64,000 nucleotides of DNA from Bolinopsis microptera (GCF_026151205.1 NC_087076.1:19587919-19651918), one strand, 5' to 3'. Shown: positions 1-11,309, numbered from the stretch's first letter. Notes: generated by a model from the letters alone, not told the origin. A program made the numbers and translations.

Positions 1-2049
1 GCTATAAGAAGCTAAGATTATGCTATAAAGAGGGTATGATATTTTACAAAATGAAACGGCGTAAAAGCAATTGCAGTATAAAGAATTAACCCGAACAGTA
101 AAGTGTTAAATCCTCGCCCTAACCTATGTTGTGAGAAACTTTCCGATTAGGCGCTAACTCCCCAAACAAAACTTTGATCAGCAAATAGAACAGAAAGAGC
201 GTTTATATACCTAATAGGTAATAATATGATTACCACCTAGTTTATATTATGATCCTATACGATCATACGTCATTAGTATGCCAGAAATCCTGAGAGCAAA
301 TATGATAGACATCGGACAAGCGAACACTCAGAGGCTTGGAATACTTAACTAAATTGCTTGTAGCTCATTATTTAAAGTTAATGACAGTGTCATTGGTTAG
401 ATTGGTAATAAAGCAGCCACTAATAAAAGCAAACGACAGAGTCCCAGCTTGTACAGTGCAGTTTGATATATTGGTGCCCGACGGTAGGATGGGTTTCTAT
501 TGTCAAATATACACTGTACAGTAGTCAATGTACAGTGTAGATGCGCAGAGAATCACACACTTCACAGATTCAACAAAAAATGAAAATGAGTGTAAATCAA
601 AACGACAATAATTGCAGAAAAAAATCAATACTTCAATACAATGTGAAGTATGTTAGCTGATCCCATTGCCTCAGGTTGTTAGTAGACGAGCCTCCCTCGT
701 TCCCCCTGGATGAGACCCTGACTCTCCCACTTCCTGCATCCCATCAACCCATACCTCACTACCTTCCACCTGGCTTTGTAATGGATCTCGCTAACGGAAC
801 CTCCGGTAAAATACCTCAAATACACTCAATTTAAAGGATTTTATAGTTTAATAATTTGACATGAAGTGTCAATTTTAAAACTTCTCACGCTGCTCGAAAG
901 CATCGATACCATTTTTGATTCTCTTATAGTACCGAGTACCGAACTTGATGGTTTTAATAATTTAACACTTCCACCTGTCGTGAAATTGTCAGTTGCAAGC
1001 TCTATAATATAGAAATATATAAAAGTATTGACCCTAATATTAAACGCTTTGACGTGTTCCACCTTCCTCGCCTACGCGTCGTAGCGAGTAAACGCCTTGT
1101 CAGTAAAATAAAATCAATATCAGTCTCATGGCTTATGCTGTGCATAATCTGCGCGAGCATAATATAGCTCCAACAGAACTTTAACTGTGATGCGATTTGA
1201 TTTAGAGCAAATAAGGCAAGTTATATTGCAAAACAGTTGGGCATGGGGTAATATGTTAAAAAGTTCAAACTGACAAGCTGCTTCATTTGGAATGGTCGAG
1301 AAGAAAATAGCGGCAGTTTCTAAAAAAACAGGAGAATATCTGAAAATATCCCTCTAACAGTGCTGCACGCCGCCGTTTTTTTTCTCTAAACGGCGGCGGA
1401 GTGGTTGAAATCGGCGGCGGCGTGATCGGCGTGAGGTCAAGTGATTTCGCAGATTCAATTTTCCTCTAGAGCAATGATTTTGATTGGGCAGTGATAGTGA
1501 GTGAGACAATGTTGGGAGTGCCAGCCAGTAACTCTGTCAAATGAACAGCCCACTGAGGAGTGGGTGAGCGGAAACGAGAGAACAGCAGAAAGCTGTGATG
1601 ATATGATTGGATAACTTGAAACTGAAGAGCGCAATTGGAAACAATCGGTAACAAAAACAATAGGCATTGGGTAGGCTTGTCGACGAAATGTTTACAATTT
1701 CAGACATCAAATAGTTTTCGGTTCAATAAATTGGGGCTCTTACTTTGAATATAAATTCCATGAATAGAATGGCATTCTAGTTCAACAAAGTGCGTACATA
1801 GATCAATGTGGCAATGTATGATGTATCTTGTATTACATGGAAATTCCAAGGCTACGTACGACACATTATATGCCATTATGGAATGTAGTAGGCAGTACCT
1901 ACCCTTGAAATTCCTCTAACTCTATAACAAAGCTATTCAGAGATGAAATGCTTCATTATAAGTGTATTATAATACGGTAATACTAAAGATCATACTCACA
2001 GACTAAACTCTAAACGTCCTATAAGCGGTTTTATTTGAATTCCTCAAAC
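1..2049. other. Gene-free AT-rich flank
   Basis: No reading frame here has a recognisable domain; the short open frames look like chance. Visible structure is limited to a degenerate inverted motif around 448-530, built on repeats of TGTACAGTG, and a compact GC-rich hairpin at 1368-1398. I see no RNA gene. Confidence 0.5.
1368..1398. repeat. GC-rich perfect hairpin
   Basis: CGCCGCCGTTT at 1368-1378 is the exact reverse complement of AAACGGCGGCG at 1388-1398, with a 9-base T-rich loop. More CGGCGGCGG follows at about 1413-1421. It stands out because the surroundings are AT-rich. The function is unknown. Confidence 0.6.
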
Positions 2050-2210
2050 ACAGCTCAGGACTAATTTCGTGGTTGCGGTGATTCGGTCTTGCTACCACAA
2101 GGAATATAATTTAAGTCTCGTTAATAAATTATGAGGAATCATTATTAATGATTCATTAATCTTGACGCCCCTTTATTCCCCAATTTTTGGCTAAATGGAT
2201 AAAAAACAGC
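2050..2210 (+). repeat. Dispersed repeat, copy 1
   Basis: The segment from GCTCAGGACTAATTTCGTGG onward is closely matched at 7051-7210, including the long shared stretch TTTAAGTCTCGTTAATAAAT and a following sentence about CCAAATTTTTG. Both copies are in the same orientation. I see no terminal inverted repeats or coding capacity, so the class is unknown. Confidence 0.6.
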
Positions 2211-2340
2211 TAAAATTTGAGTTAGGATAAAAATGTTGTAAAATTTTCATGAATCACGTGACTAAATCGTGGAAAGACCAAAAAAGGACAACGTTCGCTC
2301 GACACCGTGAATATACTACAACATCTCATAATAGACTATT

Positions 2341-2365
2341 ATTAGATGTTGTGCTTACCCACTAT
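2341..2365 (+). repeat. Outer inverted repeat, left arm
   Basis: This 25-base segment ending in GTGCTTACCCACTAT is the reverse complement of 4594-4618 with one mismatch. The two arms bracket the nested cluster of 2372-4582. They may be the ends of an outer transposon of about 2.28 kb, or two remnants of one small repeat in opposite orientation. Confidence 0.6.
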
Positions 2366-2371
2366 TATATA

Positions 2372-2625
2372 CCTTACGAGACATATTTAAAAGACATATT
2401 TAGAAGATACGAAAGTCGGTGGTTTTCCAAAAAAACAAGTCTATATTTTCGGACTACCAAAATTTAGGTCACCATTATTATTTCCCCAAACTATTTTTCA
2501 GGTATTTTCTTTAATTATGACTTTGTCGATTTACTATCAATATAGTACGTTAAAAATCCCATATTTTCGTTCCCAAAACATTTAGGTCACCAGAATTATG
2601 TCGAATATAAATATGTCTCGTAAGG
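2372..2625. mobile_element. 254-bp MITE with TA target duplication
   Basis: The ends are inverted: CCTTACGAGACATATTT at the left and AAATATGTCTCGTAAGG at the right. Each is flanked by TA (2370-2371 and 2626-2627), the target duplication of Tc1/mariner-type elements. Inside, a motif reading TTTAGGTCACCA occurs twice. There is no transposase frame, so it would be non-autonomous. The superfamily assignment is inferred only from the TA duplication. Confidence 0.6.
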
Positions 2626-2931
2626 TAGTAGCAGGATGGTGTCAATGGTGTCAAAAGACGGCAATAATTATTAATTTCTTGATTTTTCACCACTTGGGAG
2701 TCCACATTTCGGGACCTAAAGTTCTTATTCCTTGGCCAATTTTTAATTTCTTCATTCTGATAAAAAGGCCATAAAAGCATTCGACCCAGCCAAAAAAGTT
2801 TCAATTGTATATCTCTGACAGTTTTTGCGGAAATTCGTGTTAAAGTTGATGCCGTAGTGTCAGTAAAATGGCACCCATATCTCCATATATAATATATCGT
2901 CTCGCTCTATATATCGTCTCGCTAGTATGTA
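2623..2931 (-). mobile_element. Helitron-like repeat, copy a (partial)
   Basis: This is the first of five copies of a roughly 320-345-bp repeat. In the direction given, the shared landmarks read GCGAGACGATATA, then TTTTACTGACAC, GGCATCAAC, GACTGGGTC-like sequence, ACCCCCAAGTGGTG-like sequence and a G-rich end near GCAGG. It abuts copy b directly. Both ends are diverged, so the TC and CTAG termini cannot be scored here. Confidence 0.55.
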
Positions 2932-2976
2932 TACTAGCAGGAACCCGTCTAACCCTTAAGTGGTGCCAAGACTCAA

Positions 2977-3450
2977 GAGACTAAAATAATTATTACCTAT
3001 TTAATTTGCGTTTTTGACACTATTTAAACTTGGGGGTTCAAATTTTGGGCACTAAAACTAAAATTCAAAGCGTTCTTTAGAGCAACTGAAAGTGCAGTTC
3101 GTGTCAATGGGGAATTGACAAGATGGTTTGATGTCGATTCGGGGACTGGACAAGGTGGTGTGCAAGGGCCTCCCATTTTCAACCTTGTACTTAACTGGGG
3201 ATTAGAACTTGCCGAGACTAAAATAATTATTACCTATTTAATTTGCGTTTTTGACACTATTTAAACTTGGGGGTTCAAATTTTGGGCACTAAAACTAAAA
3301 TTCAAAGCGTTCTTTAGAGCAACTGAAAGTGCAGTTCGTGTCAATGGGGAATTGACAAGATGGTTTGATGTCGATTCGGGGACTGGACAAGGTGGTGTGC
3401 AAGGGCCTCCCATTTTCAACCTTGTACTTAACTGGGGATTAGAACTTGCC
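2977..3450 (+). repeat. 237-bp direct tandem duplication
   Basis: Copies 2977-3213 and 3214-3450 appear identical, each running from GAGACTAAAATAATTATTAC to ATTAGAACTTGCC. The unit crosses the junction between the Helitron-like sequence and the reverse-transcriptase sequence, so it formed after the two were joined. Near-identity means a recent event or an assembly artefact. Confidence 0.85.
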
Positions 3451-4374
3451 GAGAAGTTTAAAAATATATCGCGTGGTTTTACTCTTCAGTACAGACAAAG
3501 TTCCAGACAACCAGAAAAATGTGTCATTGATTTGGACTATGCTGATGACATAGCAGGCATGGATGACACTGTCGAGGGACTGCAAGAAACAACGGACAAT
3601 ATTGCGAAATACTGTGGGCTTGGGGGTTTAAAGATGAACGCAAAGAAAACAGAGATCATGGTAATTGGGAAAGATACGTCGCAGCACCCACTCCCAGAGA
3701 ATAGGACCATAGATATTACTGTCGATGGAAACTCTGCAAAGCAGGTCACTCAATTCACTTATTTGGGTGCCAAAATTACATCGGATGGCAAGATCGATAA
3801 AGAAATAAGTGTCAGGATTGGAAAAGCAACCGGAGCTTTTAACCAACTCAATAACATTTGGAAGAATAAGAACATAAGCATTAACAACAAAGTGCGAATC
3901 TACATCGCAGCTGTTCTTACCATTCTGACCTATGGAAGTGAGACATGGAACACGACTCAAGTGCAGACAAGAAGATTAGAGTCTTTCCATCTGTACTGCT
4001 TACGCAGAATCCTGAGAGTGAGGTGGTTCCATCGAGTAAGAAATGAAGATGTTTTAAGAAGGGCTTCAATAACTGCTCTTACTGACATAATAGCAACAAA
4101 ACGGCTACGTTGGTTTGGACATGTCAGTAGAATGCCTGAAGATCGGTTACCTTACTATCTACTTGAATGGAAACCGAAGCATGGGAAACGATCAAGAGGC
4201 AGGCCTAGGAAGAGCTTAAATGATGTGTTTATTGAAGATGCTGAGCAGAGATTGGATCGTAATGGACTCACGATTGATTGTATGAGAAGATTGGCTGCAG
4301 ATCGAAAAGGATGGAGAAATATTACCCGCCGAAGTTGTATAATACAAAGTAATGACGCAGATGACGCAGACTAA
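3061..4374 (+). pseudogene. Non-LTR retrotransposon reverse transcriptase, C-terminal fragment
   Basis: The frame opens at 3298 in the second copy of the duplicated unit and ends at a stop at 4372-4374; a short first copy lies at 3061-3213. The encoded piece has the RT fingers/palm motif around GQGGVQGPP, the catalytic YADDI box about 60 residues later, then FTYLGAKIT, LTYGSETW and RLRWFGHVSRM, as in RTE- and I-like endonuclease-RT proteins. The endonuclease domain and the N-terminal half of the RT are missing, and no natural start codon exists. It lies inside Helitron-like copy b. It cannot be an active element, though the remaining frame is intact and therefore fairly young. Confidence 0.85.
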
Positions 4375-4521
4375 TCCTTTTGGATGGAGATCTCGCCATG
4401 TAACATGTAACATGTAAAACTATAGCATTTGAACCAGTATAATATCTTGTACAATTTTTGCGGAAAGTCGTGTTTAAGTTGATGCCGTCGTGTCAGTAAA
4501 ATGGTACGGACATATATATAT

Positions 4522-4555
<34 letters not shown>

Positions 4556-4582
4556 CGTCTCGCTTTATATTATATAGTAAGA

Positions 4583-5255
4583 TGTAGTAAGATATAGTGG
4601 GTAAGCACTACATCTAATATTCTGATAATCCCAATAATGAAACATCTGCCAGGAGGTCAATCAAAACCATTGCAATCAAGACTATTGTAATGAACTACTT
4701 CTCTGAACCTGGGGCCAGTGGGTGGCCATTGGGTGGCTGTTATTATTTTCACGCATGATCCGTCGATTCGAGCATCATTAATGGTGAGTTTCTAGCTTTT
4801 GTGGACTCATAAGGTGAATATCGCAGCGCGTTAGAGTGCAGGTTAGAAACGCGTTAGAGTAAGATTAAGAACCCAATACAGCATGGAGGGGGGATTGGCG
4901 AGGAAGTGAATTATACTTCTAACCCGGTGATATTCAGTAGTACTGACCTACTAGTCTCGGCACCGCAATTAATTAGACATGATCTGCAGATATCCGCCCC
5001 TGTCACTGCTAATCATTATACTTGGAAGCTCACTGCTTGTACCAACCTGTTGTCAGGAATAACCCTGCCTTGAGACTCAGGAAATCAGTGGTACCGGGTA
5101 GTCTGACGCTCAGACTACAAATACTGATCATAGTTCGTGGGCAATCTAACTCTTCCATCCTATACCAAGACGTATAACTATATAATAAAGTAATAAGTAA
5201 CTTTAAAGATATTATTATATTAATATTTGATTAATTTTCAATTCGGAGTACTTCA
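4583..5255. other. Non-coding stretch before the minisatellite
   Basis: It contains the right arm of the outer inverted repeat (4594-4618, partner at 2341-2365). Beyond that there is no frame or repeat I can identify. Confidence 0.4.
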
Positions 5256-6443
5256 CATTGCACCACAAGGCACCACACGGCACCAAACGACACCACACGG
5301 CACCACACTGCACCACACGGCACCAAACGGCACCACACTGCACCACACGGCACCACACTGCGCCACACTGCACCACACTGCACCACACTGCGCCACACGG
5401 CACCACGCTGCACCACACGGCACCACACTGCGCCACACTGCACCACACTGCATCACACTGCACCACATTGCACCTCACTGCACCACAGACCACACTGCAC
5501 CACACTGCACCACACTGCACCACATTGCACCACACTGCGCCTCACTGCACCACAGACCACACTGCACCACACTGCACCACACTGCACCACACTGCACCAC
5601 ACTGCACCACACGGCATCACACTGCACCACATTGCACCACACTGCACAACACGGCACCACACGGCACCAAACGGCACCACACTGCACCACACGGCACAAC
5701 ACGGCACCACACTGCACCACATTGCACCACACGGCACCACACTGCACCACACTGCACCACACGGCACCACACTGCACCACATTGCACCACACGGCACCAC
5801 ACTGCACCACACTGCACCACACCACACTGCACCACACTGCACCACACTGCACCACACTGCACCACATTGCACCACACAGCACCACACGGCACCACACTGC
5901 ACCACACTGCACCACACCACACTGCACCACACTGCACCACACTGCACCACACTGCGCCACACGGCACCACACGGCACCACACAGCACCACACTGCACCAC
6001 ACGGCACCACACTGCACCACACTGCACCACACAGCACCACACTGCACCACACGGCACCACACAGCACCACACTGCACCACACTGCACCACACGGCACCAC
6101 ACTGCACCACACTGCACCACACCACACTGCACCACACTGCACCACACTGCGCCACACTGCACCACACAGCACCACACTGCACCACACGGCACCACACAGC
6201 ACCACACTGCACCACACGGCACCACACAGCACCACACTGCACCACACGGCACCACACAGCACCACACTGCACCACACGGCACCACACAGCACCACACTGC
6301 ACCACACGGCACCACACAGCACCACACTGCACCACATGGCACCACACAGCACCACACTGCACCACACGGCACCACACGGCACCACACAGCACCACACGGC
6401 ACCACACGGCACCACACGGCACCATACTGCACCACACGGCACC
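5256..6443. repeat. 1.19-kb decamer minisatellite
   Basis: The unit is CACCACACTG, alternating with variants ending CGG, CAG, TTG or GCG. From about 6181 to 6360 three decamers form a regular 30-bp higher-order unit (CGG, CAG and CTG variants in turn). Occasional 5-base slips (CCACA) occur near 5820, 5912 and 6120. Because ten bases times three has no stop in most frames, long Thr-His-Ala-Pro or Cys-Gly-Ala-Val frames open on both strands; these are by-products. The plus strand is strongly C- and A-rich. Confidence 0.97.
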
Positions 6444-7050
6444 TTGTACAGAGCTGATCTCTGTGAGAGCAGCGGGAACAAACCGGGACGATCGTTTTTC
6501 TCAACTGCTAGTAGTTATGCATATGTTAAGTAATCTCTGAAACTAGTAATTTGTAAAACTTTATAACCTTGAAAAATTTGATTAGTACTGATCTCGCACA
6601 AAAATCTCCCATAAAAATCTGTGATAGGTAACTACGTAAACTGTCAAGAATTGCCCTCAAGAATACAGAGAAAAATCACGGACGAAGGGTGGAGGCACAA
6701 CCTATCAAAGAATCTGTAAATTTCGTAGTTCGATTGACCGCGGAGTTTGGGGAAAGAACATCAACATTGAATCGGGGGTCACGGTAAACCGGGGTTTGAT
6801 TGTTCACATTTAAATGTAAAACCCTCATTTAGAAATTTAGGGAAGGAACCTGTAGCTTGTAGTACTACAATTATTAGATAACTATTATTAATTGGTATTA
6901 TATTAATTGTACAGGAAATTGGTCACTCGATAAAATAGAGTTCCTTTTTCAGGACTAACAATTAGTAAGATCGAGCTAATTGCTGAAGTCATTATATAAG
7001 CTACTTAATTTTTAATTATCTTGTTTATTATGTTGCTAGAAGAGGGAAAA
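6444..7050. other. Non-coding stretch
   Basis: No convincing frame, RNA gene or repeat is visible between the minisatellite and the dispersed repeat at 7051. Confidence 0.4.
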
Positions 7051-7210
7051 TACAGTTCAGAACTTATTTCGTGGTTGAGGTGATCCGGTCTTCCTAGCAG
7101 AGGGAATATAATTTAAGTCTCGTTAATAAATTATGAGGAATCCTTAGTCTTGGGGGCACCAACCTCATGTCCAATACCCATTTATTGGACCAAATTTTTG
7201 ATCAAATGGG
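7051..7210 (+). repeat. Dispersed repeat, copy 2
   Basis: This matches 2050-2210 in the same orientation, with a shared core of TTTAAGTCTCGTTAATAAAT followed by TATGAGGAATC. The class is unknown. Confidence 0.6.
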
Positions 7211-7451
7211 CATCGGTTAAGATGAACGATTTCTAAGATCTAGCTAACTGCAGCTGAAGTCACTGTATAAACAATTTAATTTTTTGTTATTTTGCTCATC
7301 GTAAATCATATTATCTCTTACAAATTACAATATGAAAGTTCTCATAAGCGATTTTTCGTCCTGACTATCGCCGCGCATTTACAACAGTGATTCATCCCGG
7401 AAGTAACGAAAATAACTTTGCAGATATTACAACGCCAGGAATTCGGTCGCT

Positions 7452-7813
7452 CCCCTTTTCTTTTTTATCAAGACATTTATTTTACTTCGGTGTATTCCAA
7501 CAGCCACATTGTTACTCAAGTGCAACCAGCCAATTACAGGAAGCCGAAGGATTTATTTGGCCAGTGACGGTTAAGGTAGTGTGTACCATACTTTCTTCGC
7601 CCGAAACTTTGCTGCAATGTGCAGCTCCTCATTTAACCCTCACACCCGATTTCTCGAGTATTCGGCTGAGTAGACCGGGGGGCTGCATAGACCACTCAGG
7701 ATCCTTAGCTGAACGTCAACGACACTCACCCCACGACCAGGCAGACAGTGGGATTCGAACTCGCAACCTCACGATTGCAAAGCTGGCGTTCTAACCAACT
7801 GCGCTACCTGGCC
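7452..7813 (-). mobile_element. tRNA-derived SINE
   Basis: Read on the minus strand, the head is tRNA-like. An A box, TAGCGCAGTTGG, lies at about 7794-7805 and a B box, GAGTTCGAATCCC, at about 7750-7762, the spacing of an RNA polymerase III promoter. The acceptor-like GGCCAGG is present, but the anticodon stem does not pair, so this is not a working tRNA. About 290 bases of unrelated body follow, and the copy ends in an A-rich tail near 7452-7475. GGCCAGG is repeated just upstream of the head. One open frame on the other strand (7387-7794) is only its shadow. Confidence 0.75.
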
Positions 7814-8310
7814 TTAAAACCTGGCCTGGTACATCAAAAAGATCTAGTATTATTATTCTAACCGAAGAAACATAATGTGAGACTATTTAGGTATCAGAGT
7901 ATCCATGATAATTCGAATGAAAAGCATTTTCAAACAGTTACGGAATAGCACTTATCAAATCTTTAAGTTAAGGGAGCACTACAATCATGTTCCACAAAGA
8001 AATGATTAATAACCAAGGAGTAGGTAGCGCTAATATAATATTAAGCCATAAAGGGATTATTAAAGTAGCGCTAACATTGATAAAATTTACAACAAAATAA
8101 TAACATGATAGTAACAATACGAGGTGATCAAACGAGCTCGAGAATCGAGATTGGTAGGCTCCAAAATATGAGACTTTTTATGGCCTTGATCAGTGCCCCT
8201 AAAATGAAATGGAAGTACATATAATAAACAATTTTTTTCGTTAGATAAATGGACCAGATTAAGATGTTATTGTAAAATTAGTAAAACGTTTATCTACCAT
8301 AATAATATTA
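7814..8310. other. Non-coding stretch
   Basis: AT-rich sequence with no supported gene or repeat. Confidence 0.4.
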
Positions 8311-8449
8311 TGTAGTAGTTGTACAGCATTACTAAGGTAATGGGACTACTGCGAACCTTGACTGCGACTTTGTTAACAAGGTTTGGCCGGTAGAAGGTCC
8401 GCGGTAGTCCCATTACCTTAGTATTGCTGTACAGTGTACAACTACTACA
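8311..8449. repeat. 139-bp foldback (near-perfect hairpin)
   Basis: The left arm, from TGTAGTAGTTGTACAGCA through AAGGTAATGGGACTACTGCG, pairs with a right arm ending CTGTACAGTGTACAACTACTACA, with one small bulge. Inside the loop a second palindrome pairs AACCTTG with CAAGGTT. The stem is roughly 50 bp. It may be a foldback MITE, a hairpin RNA source, or both. No target duplication is obvious. Confidence 0.8.
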
Positions 8450-9210
8450 GAAGTAATCCCGATAACATTCAACCTCTGCCTGATCCAGAGGATGTCACCA
8501 TTTTACCTTCACACAGACATCGAACGTGGTAAGAAGGTGATGATCAGACCTCGTTATAATAATATTATGTTAATAATATAATGTTGGACAATCGTTTTAA
8601 TATCATATTGTACACTGGTCCATCAGCCTAGTAGTATTGGTTCAGCTCCCCTCTGAAATGAGCACTATTGTCCACTAAGCTCTGTTATATATGAAATTAG
8701 CTGAAATTTGGATAAATATGAATGGTCCGAGATAAACGTTCGATTGTCGTAATGAACTTGTTTTGACTTTCAACTTGATTAATTAGAAGACTCATTATGA
8801 TATGCGGTCAAGGCATCCTCTCTGTATAGTAACTGGTAAGCACAGGGTACAGAACTCTAAAATGTTGAAATAACGGCCTTTAACGAGGAAATCTGACTGT
8901 ATTGTAAAAGGTTAATTTAAAGTGGCTGGTCCATTTCATTGTTTAAATTGTAAAATGAAGGTATATGAATTGATCGAGCATGGCTGGAAATCATTGATTG
9001 GCACAAACAACTCGATCATGGTAACTGTCAGCCTCAAAGTTTGGTTAATTTTCCAGTTTATGGAAAATTCCAGTTAACCAAAAAACCGGTAAATCGGGGG
9101 GTTAATTAACTCGCAACATCGACTTTGAGCGGGGTCCTCACTGTTAAATCATGTTAAGTCGGTGTTTGGTATATCGGGAATGGATAATAATAATTAGTAA
9201 TTACAATTAA
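8450..9210. other. Non-coding stretch
   Basis: No gene is supported. A short inverted motif around GGTTAATTTTCC and GGAAAATTCCAG at about 9042-9074 is the only local structure. Confidence 0.4.
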
Positions 9211-9529
9211 CTAGCAGGAACCCGTATAACTATAACCCTAAAATGGTGTCAAGACTCAAGAGACTAAAATAATTATTACCTATTTAATTCGCGTTTTTGA
9301 CACCACTTGGGGGTCCAAATTTTGGGCTCTAAAACTCCTATTTCTTGGCAAATTTTTTGCTTTTTCATGCTGATTTGGAAGCCATTAGAGCATATGACCC
9401 AGTCAAAAACGTTTCAGTTGTATATCTTTTGCGGTTTTTGCGGAAAGTCGCGTTAAAGCTGATGCCGTGGTGTCAGTAAAATGGTACGGAACCCTCCATA
9501 TATATCGTCTCGCTTTATATATAGTAAGA
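9211..9529 (-). mobile_element. Helitron-like repeat, copy c (complete)
   Basis: This is the reference copy of the family. On the minus strand it starts TCTTACTATATATAAAGCG at 9529, preceded by A, and ends CCTGCTAG at 9211, followed by T. It is 319 bp with no coding capacity. The TC start, CTAG end and A/T flanks suit a short non-autonomous Helitron. The missing 3' hairpin leaves room for another class. Confidence 0.55.
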
Positions 9530-10987
9530 TAGTTAGTATATATATATACCATAAAAACGACTTTGCAACCTAAGATCTTATGATGGCAAAACACTAAACA
9601 GTAGTTGCCTACCCCAGCTATAATTGATGATGGCAACCCTTTTGCATCAAAAATAGCGCCCGGACGCGAAAAGAATATGGGATCAGGGATCTACGTAAAG
9701 GACTGAAATGAAGAAACTCAATCTCAGCTCGGTTGTAGTAATTTAAGATATTCGTTTCGCACTCTCCTGGTGCCCCTATGTCTGATCCTTTGTATTCCGT
9801 AGTCCCATTGTTCGGACCATTCTCGAATATACATAGTATCTGTGACGCGTGGCAATTCGACTACGAAGAGCATTATGTGAGAGGTCGATCACAGATTGGG
9901 CGGAGAAAAATAATAAGATTGTCAGGTTCAAAGTTGGCTTGATTGATTTTTTATGGGGATGAGCTCATATTTTGTGAGACGTTGAACCATGATACGACTT
10001 AAATGTTGGGGTTTTAACGCAGAAGGCTAATTAAATGCACGAAAATATGATTGCTTTGTCAAACCAATTTACCATCTAATATTAATAATCGCCTTCATTC
10101 CGCTTCGCGTGAGTTCAATAAACTTTATTAAAGTTCAGGTATTGAACACCCTAACGCCATCTTCACAAACGATCAAGCAAATGTGTGACCTCGTCTCGGC
10201 ATGGAAACTGGTATACAGTACAAATTAGAATCAACAAGGGGAGAATTGGACTCACTTCCAGTACGTGGACCGGTTTCCAAATACTCAAATAGAAAATTCA
10301 AAAAGGGTGTGGCAAAATGAATGAGTTATAAAATCACAAACAGGGGACTCAACGTGAGATCTGATGGAAAATGTGTTATCTGACCCCGTGGTAATACGAA
10401 ACTATAACTTATTTACTAAAAGAAGCATTAGATCATTCACGTGACGAAATATTTTAAATCTTATTGGCTATTATAAGCTAGCCATGCAAGACTTAAAATC
10501 TGTTTTTTAGTACATAGCTACAGCTAACATTGTACATTCTAAAAACCCACTTCAAATTTGTTGTTTAGTCGATAAAAACATTGGTCCATTACATAAGAAT
10601 TCGAAGGAAAGACGATGATCTACGACACATTTGTTGAGATTTAGGTATTTTAGTGTAGTACAAAGTGATCTTTAAATATTTTGTAGTAAATAAAATCTAA
10701 TTCAGAATATTCCACAAAATAAAGATTCAGTGTTAAGGTAATAAGGTGCTACATGATCTCGAGCAGCCTGGCCTATACAGTAAACGATAAAGTATAAGAT
10801 CTGTAGATCATCATGGCCCAGCTGGTGTGCCGTTCTATTATACTAGAGACTTCAACCACGTGCGGTCACGATCTAACGCGCTAATAGTCTTCAATCGGTA
10901 CCTAATCTGCCATAATATTATATTGTGTTTTAGTATTGCAATAAAAGTGGGAATCGGGATATGCTTGTCAAGTCTTTATCTAAGTAA
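9530..10987. other. Non-coding stretch
   Basis: No frame with recognisable features. AT-rich throughout, and I see nothing further in it. Confidence 0.4.
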
Positions 10988-11309
10988 TCTTACTACTTTA
11001 CTATATAAAGCGAGACGATATGTATATAATATATGTATATCTGTTGCCATTTTACTTACACCACGACATCAATTTTAACACTACTTTCCGCGAAAACCGT
11101 GAGAGATATACTTTTGAAATTTTGTGGACTGGGTCGACTGCTTTTATGGCCTTTTAATTTTGACTAGTATGAATAAATACAAAATTTCCCAAGGAAGGAA
11201 TAATGTAGGTCTCGAAAAATGAACCCCCAAGATCCAAGTGGTGTCAAGATCACTAAATAAGTAAATATCGTGTCTTTTGACACCACTTTATAGTTAGACG
11301 GTATCCTAG
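10988..11309 (+). mobile_element. Helitron-like repeat, copy d
   Basis: It starts TCTTACTACTTTACTATATA after an A and ends CCTAG at 11309. It shares AAAGCGAGACGATATA, CCACGACATCAA, GACTGGGTCGACTGC, ACCCCCAAGATCCAAG and TAGTTAGACGG with the other copies, in opposite orientation to copy c. It is more diverged, and the base after CTAG is G rather than T. Confidence 0.5.

Larger units (their letters stand above)
2934..4582 (-). mobile_element. Helitron-like element, copy b, carrying an RT fragment
   Basis: On the minus strand it starts TCTTACTATATAA (4582) after an A and ends CCTGCTAG (2934) before a T. That is the A|TC...CTAG|T arrangement known for Helitrons. The 5' part (4444-4582) and 3' part (2934-3060) match the complete copies at 9211-9529 and 54760-55104. 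The middle, which is only about 115 bp of ordinary sequence in those copies, is replaced by a reverse-transcriptase fragment. A 237-bp tandem duplication spans the 3' junction. No Rep/helicase is present, so it would be non-autonomous. I see no strong subterminal hairpin, which weakens the Helitron assignment. Confidence 0.5.

Noticed and set aside
336-524. 62-codon frame near the window start
   Set aside because: No motif, and it overlaps an inverted TGTACAGTG repeat.
5227-6540. Long Thr-His-Ala-Pro and Cys-Gly-Ala-Val frames on both strands
   Set aside because: Produced by a stop-free 10-bp repeat; no start context, no non-repeat coding sequence.
7387-7794. 135-codon protein
   Set aside because: Lies antisense to the SINE and has no protein-like motif.
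7742-7813. tRNA gene
   Set aside because: Promoter boxes fit, but the anticodon stem does not pair and SINE body sequence continues past the tRNA-like head.
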